Shown here piece after piece: positions 7,455-12,367 of a stretch of 12,367 nt of DNA. The DNA lies in assembly GCA_030039095.1 (NCBI GenBank), contig JASHQP010000295.1, positions 1 through 12,367 on the forward strand, read 5' to 3'. Under the pieces are notes generated by a model, which did no database searches, was not told where the DNA came from, and was given only the letters and a program-made list of their open reading frames with translations. The DNA comes from Streptosporangiaceae bacterium. GTDB taxonomy: Bacteria > Actinomycetota > Actinomycetes > Streptosporangiales > Streptosporangiaceae. The first letter of the stretch is position 1. Each line of letters opens with the position of its first letter. A program made the translations under genes and the position numbers.

Positions 7455-8498
7455 TCAGGCGGCCAGGTCCTTGATTTGCTCGATGAGGCGGACGCGGTCT
7501 TCGTGGGTGCTGGCCAGGGGGGCGACGCTGAGGGTGGTCACGCCGGATTCGCGGAACGCTGCCACCCGCTCGGCGACGTAGGAGCGGGGGCCGATCAGCG
7601 ACGTTCCCTCGAGCAGCGAGGCCGGCACCAGCGCGGCCGCCTCGTCCTTCCTGCCGTCGAGGTAGGCGTCCTGGATCGCCCTGGCCTCGGCCTCGTAGCC
7701 GTACTTGACGACCAGGTCGTTGTAGAAGTTGCGGCCCCTGGCACCCATCCCGCCGATGTACAGCGCCTGCGCGGGGCGGGCGAGTTCCCGCAGCCCGGTG
7801 ACGTCCTCGCCGATCGCCAGCGACGCGGTCGCCGGCATCACGTCCAGCACCGGCAGCGACGAGTCGCGCTTCGCCGTGCCGGCGGCCAGCGCCTCCCCCC
7901 ACACCGACGCCGCCTTCTCCGGGAAGTACCAGATCGGCTCCCAGCCCTCGGCCAGCTCGGCAGCCATCTCCACGTTCTTCGGCCCGAGCGCCGCGACGAA
8001 GATCGGGATGCTCTCCCGTACCGGGTGGTTGATCAGCTTCAGCGGCTTGCCGAGCCCGGTGCCCTGGTCCGCCGGCAGCGGGATCGTGTAGTACCGGCCC
8101 GCGCAGGTGAGCCGCTCCCGCCGCCACACCTTGCGGCAGATCTCGATGATCTCCCTGGTACGGCCGATCGGCGCGTCGTAGGGCACGCCGTGCCAGCCCT
8201 CGATGACCTGGGGTCCGGAGGCGCCGATGCCGAGCACGAACCTGCCGCCGGAGACGTAGTCGAGCCCGGCCGCTGTCATCGCGGTCAGCGTCGGTGTCCG
8301 CGAGTACAGCTGCATGATGCCCGAGGCGAGCTGCAGCCGCTCGGTCTTCGCGGCCACGTAGCCGAGCTGGCTCACCGCGTCGTAGCTGTACGCCTCCGGC
8401 ACGAACACGATGTCCAGGCCGGCCTTCTCGTAGTCGGCGAGCTCGGTGACGGTCTCGGCGAAGCCGCCGGCGTAGTTCAGTGACATCCCGATGCGCAT
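7455..8498 (-). CDS. LLM-class F420-dependent oxidoreductase (Rv3520c family)
   Basis: A 347-residue luciferase-like (TIM-barrel) oxidoreductase. Start, middle and end match the mycobacterial Rv3520c family: MRIGMSLNYAGGFAETVTEL at the N-terminus, VPEAYSYDAVSQLGY, LDYVSGGRFVLGIGASGPQV, the GLGKPLKLINHPVR segment and ALYIGGMGARGRNFYNDL. Members are predicted to use coenzyme F420 as hydride carrier; the substrate is not known and cannot be inferred here. The ATG has AAGGG 6-7 nt upstream. It lies 73 nt after the aro fusion gene on the same strand but has its own predicted promoter, so it may be only partly linked to the aro operon. F420 use over FMN is inferred from family membership. Confidence 0.9.
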   Translation of the reverse strand: MRIGMSLNYAGGFAETVTELADYEKAGLDIVFVPEAYSYDAVSQLGYVAAKTERLQLASGIMQLYSRTPTLTAMTAAGLDYVSGGRFVLGIGASGPQVIEGWHGVPYDAPIGRTREIIEICRKVWRRERLTCAGRYYTIPLPADQGTGLGKPLKLINHPVRESIPIFVAALGPKNVEMAAELAEGWEPIWYFPEKAASVWGEALAAGTAKRDSSLPVLDVMPATASLAIGEDVTGLRELARPAQALYIGGMGARGRNFYNDLVVKYGYEAEARAIQDAYLDGRKDEAAALVPASLLEGTSLIGPRSYVAERVAAFRESGVTTLSVAPLASTHEDRVRLIEQIKDLAA

Positions 8499-8518
8499 GT
8501 GCCGCCCTTTCGCCCGGA

Positions 8519-8533
8519 CCGAATCTCGTTCGG
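8519..8533. promoter_or_regulatory. Inverted repeat, possible operator upstream of the oxidoreductase gene
   Basis: CCGAA at 8519-8523 and TTCGG at 8529-8533 form a perfect 5-bp dyad with a 5-nt spacer. It lies just downstream of the predicted transcription start (about 8540) and 20 nt before the ATG, a typical repressor position. No regulator gene is adjacent. The spacing is one base too short for an actinobacterial LexA box. Confidence 0.35.
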
Positions 8534-8546
8534 ATTGCGTGCCTAG

Positions 8547-8575
8547 AGCGTAGCGCGGGGCCGGGCCGAGGTCAG
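8547..8575 (-). promoter_or_regulatory. Predicted sigma-70-type promoter of the F420-type oxidoreductase gene
   Basis: On the minus strand CTGACC (8575-8570) is followed by exactly 17 nt and then TACGCT (8552-8547), close to the actinobacterial TTGACN / TAnnnT consensus. The -35 box contains the TGA stop codon of the upstream fusion gene. The start would fall near 8540, giving a leader of about 40 nt. It suggests the oxidoreductase can be expressed independently of the aro genes. Confidence 0.45.
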
Positions 8576-10173
8576 GAGCGGCCGACGGCGGCAGGCTCGG
8601 CCAGATCGGCGAGAACGGCCGCGAGCGTGGCCACGTCGGCCGGGACCCCGGCCTCGGGCCTGCCGAGGCCGTTCAGCACCACGAACCTGGCGCCATCCTG
8701 GTACTTCTTGTCGCGCAGCCACGCGTCCTCGAGCTCGGCCAGGTCAAAGCTTCCCCGGGTTGGCAGCCCCAGGCCGGTGAGCAGGCGGCGGTGCAGGCCG
8801 ACCAGATCGTCCGGTATGCGCCGCTGGCGGCGCGCGAGGTACGCGGCGGCCATCATGCCGACCGCGATCGCCTCGCCGTCGTCGCCGGAGTCGAGCCCGC
8901 GGGCCTGCTCGATCGCGTGGCCGAACGTGTGCCCGTAGTTCAGGTGCAGCCGGTCACCCTGCTCCCGCTCGTCGTTGCTGACGATCTCGGCCTTGACCGC
9001 GACGCTGCGGGCCACGACCTGGGCCAGCGTCGCGACGTCCCCGTCGCGCAGGTCGCGCGAGTGCGCGTCGACGAGCGCGACCATGTCGGGGCCGCTGATC
9101 AGCGCGTGCTTGACGATCTCGGCCAGTCCGGCCTGGTACTCACGCGAGCGGCGCCCGGCGGCGAGCGTCACGTCCGCGACGACCGCGACCGGCTGATGCA
9201 CGGTGCCGACCAGGTTCCTGCCCTGCGGCACGTTCAGCGACGCCTTGCCGCCGACCGCCGCGTCGGCCTGGGCGGCGAGCGTGGTGGGCAGCAGCACCAG
9301 CGGCATGCCGCGGTTGTACGTGCTGGCCAGGAAGCCGGCGATGTCGCCGACGACCTCGCCGCCGACCCCGACGATGACGTCGTCCTTGTGCACGGCGAGG
9401 CCGGCGAGCTCCCCGGCGATCCGGGCGATCGTGGCGAGGTCCTTGGACTGCTGGCGGTCGGGCACCTGGACGTACCGCACGTCGAGCCCGGCCCGCTGCA
9501 GCGCGGCGGACGCACCGGCCACCGGGCCGCTGTCGTGGCCGGCCGCCAGCAGCACCGCGGTCCTGGCGTGCGGCAGCGGCGGAAGCAGCCGGTCCAGTTC
9601 GGGCAGCAGCCCGGCGCCCACGTGCACGTTGTAGGTTCCGCCGGTGCACGCAACCAGGACCGATGTGGTTCCCGCCGGGGCGGACGGCACCCGGACGAGC
9701 CGCCCGATGATGTCCAGGCAGATGGCCTCGGGACGGCGCCCGCCCGTGGCCACGGTCTGCGTGGCCACCGACTCGTAGACGGCGAGCCGCTGCTCGAAGA
9801 TCGCGTGCAGGTCCGGAGCGCGCAGCATCGGCCGGTACTCGTCGTGCGAGACGCGCAGCATCGCCTCGTCGTATCCGACCTGCAGGTAGACGACCTGGCT
9901 GCCCTTGAGCTCGTCCCGGGTGGCCGGGTGCTCGGCCCCGCCGCCGCCCAGCGCGAGCACGGCGTCCTGGCCGCGCAGCAGCTCGGCCGTGATCTGCTGC
10001 TCGAGCTCGCGGAAGGCCGGCTCGCCGTCCGCGGCGAAGATCTCCCTGACGCTGCGGCCGGTGCGGCTCTCGATGATCAGGTCGCTGTCGACGAACGGCA
10101 GGCCGAGCTTCTCGGCGAGCAGGTGCCCGACCGTCGTCTTGCCCGCCCCCATGAACCCGACCAGGACGATCAT
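8572..10173 (-). CDS. aroKB: Fused shikimate kinase / 3-dehydroquinate synthase (second copy of both activities)
   Basis: A 533-residue two-domain protein. Residues 1-160 are a shikimate kinase with Walker A GFMGAGKTT (6-14), Asp29/Asp31, Arg55, a Gly run at 76-79, lid Arg114 in YRPM and Arg129: the full set expected. After a linker, residues about 175-525 are a dehydroquinate synthase keeping Asp304, Lys310, Asn320, Glu352, Lys355, Lys394, Glu404, Arg408, Asn412, His415, His419 and Lys489/490. Unusual changes are Asp432 where the zinc-binding His of HGE belongs, Glu273 in the NAD-loop GGG, Gln241 for the NAD-site Glu, and Arg319 for Lys. The start overlaps the aroQ stop (ATGA), so it is the fourth gene of the aro operon. 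Such fusions are annotated in Thermotoga and Bifidobacterium, to my knowledge as the main copy rather than beside separate aroK and aroB. Confidence 0.9.
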   Translation of the reverse strand: MIVLVGFMGAGKTTVGHLLAEKLGLPFVDSDLIIESRTGRSVREIFAADGEPAFRELEQQITAELLRGQDAVLALGGGGAEHPATRDELKGSQVVYLQVGYDEAMLRVSHDEYRPMLRAPDLHAIFEQRLAVYESVATQTVATGGRRPEAICLDIIGRLVRVPSAPAGTTSVLVACTGGTYNVHVGAGLLPELDRLLPPLPHARTAVLLAAGHDSGPVAGASAALQRAGLDVRYVQVPDRQQSKDLATIARIAGELAGLAVHKDDVIVGVGGEVVGDIAGFLASTYNRGMPLVLLPTTLAAQADAAVGGKASLNVPQGRNLVGTVHQPVAVVADVTLAAGRRSREYQAGLAEIVKHALISGPDMVALVDAHSRDLRDGDVATLAQVVARSVAVKAEIVSNDEREQGDRLHLNYGHTFGHAIEQARGLDSGDDGEAIAVGMMAAAYLARRQRRIPDDLVGLHRRLLTGLGLPTRGSFDLAELEDAWLRDKKYQDGARFVVLNGLGRPEAGVPADVATLAAVLADLAEPAAVGRS

Positions 10174-10625
10174 TCGGGCCCACCCTGGCCTTCCGCGGTC
10201 ATCTGTGCAACCGCCCGCAGCGCGAGGCGGTACGACAGCAGACCGAAGCCGGCGATGGTCCCGTCGGCCACACCAGACACCACGGACAAGTGCCGGAACG
10301 GTTCGCGTGCCGCCGGATTCGACATGTGGACCTCGATCAGCGGCGCGGTGCGCATCGCGAGCGCGTCCCTGAGCGCGTACGAGTAGTGGGTGAACGCGGC
10401 CGGGTTGAGCACGACGGGCGTGCCGGCGTCGCTCGCCTCGTGGATCCAGCCGATCAGCTCGGCCTCGTCGTCGGTCTGCCGGACCTCGACGGCCAGGCCG
10501 AGGTCGCGCCCGGCCGCCGTGGCCATCTCGGCCAGGTCGGCGTGCGTCGCCGTGCCGTAGATGCCGGGCTCACGGGTGCCCAGGCGGCCGAGGTTCGGGC
10601 CGTTGATCACCAGGACGCGCCGCAT
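10170..10625 (-). CDS. aroQ: Type II 3-dehydroquinate dehydratase
   Basis: A 151-residue type II dehydroquinase, which removes water from 3-dehydroquinate to give 3-dehydroshikimate. The active-site lid NGPNLGRLGTREPGIYG carries the catalytic Arg and Tyr. VLNPAAFTHYSYALRDAL supplies the Asn and His pair, and IEVHMSN the Glu and His. AREPFRHLSVVSGVADGTI supplies the substrate-binding Arg residues. The frame extends further upstream, but ATG 10623-10625 starts at the conserved MRRVLVINGPN, has GAGGTGG 7 nt upstream and overlaps the aroB stop (TGATG). Its own stop overlaps the ATG of the fusion gene. The product acts directly between the two dehydroquinate synthases and the two shikimate kinases encoded beside it, apart from the shikimate dehydrogenase step, which is not encoded here. 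Confidence 0.96.
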   Translation of the reverse strand: MRRVLVINGPNLGRLGTREPGIYGTATHADLAEMATAAGRDLGLAVEVRQTDDEAELIGWIHEASDAGTPVVLNPAAFTHYSYALRDALAMRTAPLIEVHMSNPAAREPFRHLSVVSGVADGTIAGFGLLSYRLALRAVAQMTAEGQGGPE

Positions 10626-11701
10626 CAGCCCGCCACCTCGGCGTACGCGCGGGAGAGCAGGTCCTCGGGCGGATCCTCCAGCAGCACCGGGCGGCCGATG
10701 CCGGAGAGGATCACCAGCCGCAGCCTGGCCCCGCGGCTCTTCTTGTCGACCGCCATCCGCTCCCGCAGCGCGGGCCACGCCCCGGGCGCCCAGGTGGTCG
10801 GCAGGCCGACGGCGGACAGCACCTTGCGGTGCCGCGCCGCAGCGTCCGGGGCGAGCCGGCCGGCCAGCCGGGCCACCTCGGCCGCGTAGACCATGCCGAT
10901 CGCCACCGCCTCCCCGTGCCGGATCCGGTAGTCCTCGAGCCGTTCCAGCGCGTGGCCCAGTGTGTGGCCGTAGTTGAGGATCTCGCGGAGCCCGGACTCC
11001 CGCAGGTCGGCGGCCACCACCCCGGCCTTGACCCGTACCGTGCGCTCGACGAGCTCCCTCGCGTGCCGGCCGGCCGGCGCCGTGGCGCCCTCCGGGTCGG
11101 CCTCGATCAGGTCGAGGATCGCCGGGTCGGCGATGAACCCGGTCTTGATCACCTCGGCCAGGCCGCTCACGTACTCGGCCGCCGGCAGCGACCCGAGCAC
11201 GGCCAGGTCCGCGACCACCCCGGCCGGCGGATGGAACGCGCCGACGAGGTTCTTGCCCTCGGCGATGTTGACCGCGGTCTTCCCGCCGACCGCGGCGTCC
11301 ACGACCGCGAGCAGCGTGGTGGGCAGCAGCACCACCCGCACCCCGCGCAGCCAGGTCGCGGCCACGAAGCCGGCCAGGTCCGTGGTTGCGCCGCCGCCGA
11401 TGCCCACGATCGCGTCGGCGCGGGTGACCCGGTGCGCGGCCAGCCGTGACCAGAGCCCGGCAGCGACCGCGATGTCCTTGGCCGCCTCACCGGCCGGCAC
11501 CTCCTCGGCGTGCACGGTGTACCCCGCGGCCGCGAGGATCTCCCGCGCGGGCCGCGCGATGTCGCCGAGTCCGGCCGGGTGGATGACGACGACGGTCCGG
11601 GCCACGTCGCCGACCAGCGCCGGCAGCTCGCCGAGCACGCCGGTACCGACGACCACGTCGTAGCCGGACGCGCCGCCGACCGGGATCCGGGTGGCGCTCA
11701 C
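10625..11701 (-). CDS. aroB: 3-dehydroquinate synthase (stand-alone)
   Basis: A 358-residue AroB converting DAHP to 3-dehydroquinate with NAD and a divalent metal. It is a typical actinobacterial member: Glu72/Lys75 in VPAGEAAK, GIGGGATTDLAGF, the TWLRG Arg, VDAAVGGKT (Asp135, Lys141), GKNLVGAFHPP (Lys150, Asn151), GLAEVIK (Glu183, Lys186), Lys225, Arg239, NYGHTLGH (His246, His250) and RHGEAVAIGM (His262). All recognised metal, NAD and substrate residues are present. The frame is open to 11806, but GTG 11699-11701 is preferred: GGGGAG lies 8 nt upstream, it overlaps the aroK stop (GTGA), and earlier residues are low-complexity Arg-rich. It is very different in sequence from the synthase half of the fusion gene, so the two are not a recent duplication. 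Confidence 0.95.
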   Translation of the reverse strand: MSATRIPVGGASGYDVVVGTGVLGELPALVGDVARTVVVIHPAGLGDIARPAREILAAAGYTVHAEEVPAGEAAKDIAVAAGLWSRLAAHRVTRADAIVGIGGGATTDLAGFVAATWLRGVRVVLLPTTLLAVVDAAVGGKTAVNIAEGKNLVGAFHPPAGVVADLAVLGSLPAAEYVSGLAEVIKTGFIADPAILDLIEADPEGATAPAGRHARELVERTVRVKAGVVAADLRESGLREILNYGHTLGHALERLEDYRIRHGEAVAIGMVYAAEVARLAGRLAPDAAARHRKVLSAVGLPTTWAPGAWPALRERMAVDKKSRGARLRLVILSGIGRPVLLEDPPEDLLSRAYAEVAG

Positions 11702-12252
11702 GGGCGTGGCTCCCCGCTGTGTGCGGCGCCGCTGCCGCCGATCGCCGCCGCTATCTCGCCGGCGACCTGCTCCGGGCCGCGGTCGTCGGTGGTCACTGTC
11801 AGCCACGCCAGGTCCGCGTATACCGGGCGGCGCTCCTCCAGGAGCTGGCGGAGGCGCCCGCGCGGGTTCCCCGGAATCGGCGGGTGCGGCCCGTCGAGCC
11901 CCGAGCGCTTCGCGACCGCGGGAAACGCGGTTTCCAGGTACACGACCCGCTGGCCGGCCAGCAGGCTCCTGGTGGCCTGGCTGAGGACCGAGCCGCTGCC
12001 GAGCGCGAGCACCCCGCGGTGCCCGGCGATCGCCTCGCCCGCGGCCGCCCGCTCGAGGTCGCGGAACGCGTCCTCCCCGTCGTCGATGAAGATGTCGCCG
12101 ACCGGCTTGCCGGCGCGCGCAGCGATCAGGCCGTCGGTTTCGGCGAACTCGACGCCGAGCAGCGCTGCCACGAGCGGGCCGACGGTGGATTTCCCGGAGC
12201 CGGGCGGGCCGATGAGGACCACGGCCGGCCCCGGGGCGTCCGCATGAGGCAA
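11698..12252 (-). CDS. aroK: Shikimate kinase (stand-alone, atypical active site)
   Basis: A 184-residue P-loop kinase of the AroK family, which phosphorylates shikimate with ATP. Walker A is GPPGSGKS (15-22); Asp40 (shikimate-binding), Arg64 in FRDLER and Arg141 in ERRPVY are present. Three positions are unusual: Glu38 for the first Asp of the DxD motif, Ser86 within the usual Gly-Gly-Gly (LALGSGSV), and His123 where the lid Arg of RPLL is expected (the segment reads HPPIPGNPRGR). The Arg-to-His change can come from a single base (CGC to CAC). These changes may reduce or abolish activity. The start is uncertain: TTG 12250-12252 is the first possible codon but has no ribosome site; GTG 12220-12222 has GGGG 6 nt upstream and gives a protein ten residues shorter. 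It heads the aro operon; the usual upstream aroC is not in the window. Confidence 0.85.
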   Translation of the reverse strand: MPHADAPGPAVVLIGPPGSGKSTVGPLVAALLGVEFAETDGLIAARAGKPVGDIFIDDGEDAFRDLERAAAGEAIAGHRGVLALGSGSVLSQATRSLLAGQRVVYLETAFPAVAKRSGLDGPHPPIPGNPRGRLRQLLEERRPVYADLAWLTVTTDDRGPEQVAGEIAAAIGGSGAAHSGEPRP

Positions 12253-12321
12253 AGACGTTGCGCGGTCAGTGATCGCTGGCTCCCGGCGGCTGGATTGCTT
12301 GACGCTGGAAGCCTACCTACG

Positions 12322-12351
12322 TGGCCGGCCGCGCAGGGCGCGGCCATGCCA
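12322..12351. repeat. Inverted repeat upstream of aroK
   Basis: GGCCGCG (12327-12333) pairs with CGCGGCC (12339-12345) around a CAGGG loop, and flanking TGGC / GCCA extend the stem past a small internal loop. It lies 70-100 nt upstream of the aroK start on the minus strand. It could terminate the gene beyond the window edge (aroC is expected there) or act in an aro leader. No T tract follows. The remaining 115 nt before aroK holds no gene I can support; a TAGGCT box at 12310-12315 (minus strand) is a weak -10 candidate. Confidence 0.4.
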
Positions 12352-12367
12352 GCTATGAACAGGACTT

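Noticed and set aside
6670..8483. Long open frames (485 and 496 codons) overlapping the HAD and oxidoreductase genes in other frames
   Set aside because: Low-complexity composition without motifs; both real genes here show complete family signatures.
8518..8534. LexA box or KstR operator upstream of the oxidoreductase gene
   Set aside because: The dyad spacer is 5 nt instead of the 6 nt needed for CGAAC-N4-GTTCG, and the AAC-NN-GTT core of KstR sites is absent.
8572..10173. Fused synthase domain as a secondary-metabolite sugar phosphate cyclase such as 2-epi-5-epi-valiolone synthase
   Set aside because: The residues that separate the families (Arg408, Leu411, Asn412, His415, His419) are the dehydroquinate synthase type, and it is fused to a shikimate kinase in a shikimate operon.
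8791..10386. A 531-codon open frame on the plus strand opposite the aro fusion gene and aroQ
   Set aside because: It is rich in Arg, Gly, Asp and His with no family motifs, as expected for the antisense of high-GC genes. The minus strand holds clear enzyme motifs.
1..12367. Mobile elements, tRNA genes, CRISPR arrays, riboswitches
   Set aside because: No transposase or integrase motifs, repeated spacers, tRNA-like cloverleaf or known riboswitch core was found in the short intergenic gaps.

Overview
The window is high-GC throughout (roughly 70% by eye) with strong G/C third-position bias. It has GTG and TTG starts, chained 1-4 nt gene overlaps and a coenzyme-F420-type oxidoreductase. Together these point to the chromosome of an actinobacterium, probably Streptosporangiales- or Streptomyces-like; the species cannot be named from the sequence. 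Almost every base is coding. There is no tRNA, rRNA, CRISPR array, insertion sequence or phage gene, and no gene-free stretch over 300 bases; the longest gap is 199 nt.

Left part, plus strand (1-2687): the last 34 codons of an upstream gene overlap the start of a large membrane transglutaminase of the TgpA type. Converging on it from the minus strand (3117-2716) is a small DUF3040 membrane protein. Upstream of that, still on the minus strand, come dinB (DNA polymerase IV), nusB, efp and a pepQ-type M24 peptidase. The last three form the familiar actinobacterial pepQ-efp-nusB string. A HAD hydrolase is transcribed divergently from pepQ across only 59 nt. Both genes appear to have leaderless promoters, with TAnnnT boxes 6-7 nt before the ATG.

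Right part, minus strand (12252-7455): the shikimate-pathway genes run aroK, aroB, aroQ and then a 533-aa fused shikimate kinase/3-dehydroquinate synthase. Every junction in this set overlaps by 1 or 4 nt, so they should be one translationally coupled unit. An Rv3520c-family F420-dependent oxidoreductase follows. It has its own predicted promoter, which starts inside the stop codon of the fusion gene, and an inverted repeat just downstream that could be an operator.

The most interesting feature is the doubled shikimate machinery. The operon encodes two shikimate kinase domains and two dehydroquinate synthase domains, and the lesions look complementary. Stand-alone AroB and the fused kinase domain keep the recognised catalytic residues. 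Stand-alone AroK has lost the lid arginine and part of the Gly-Gly-Gly motif, and the fused synthase domain has Asp where a zinc-binding His is expected plus changes around the NAD site. One hypothesis is that the organism needs the stand-alone AroB and the fusion protein together for a full pathway; another is that the altered domains have new or regulatory roles. A second item is the EF-P loop, which reads PGKGG rather than the PGKGP usual for actinobacteria.
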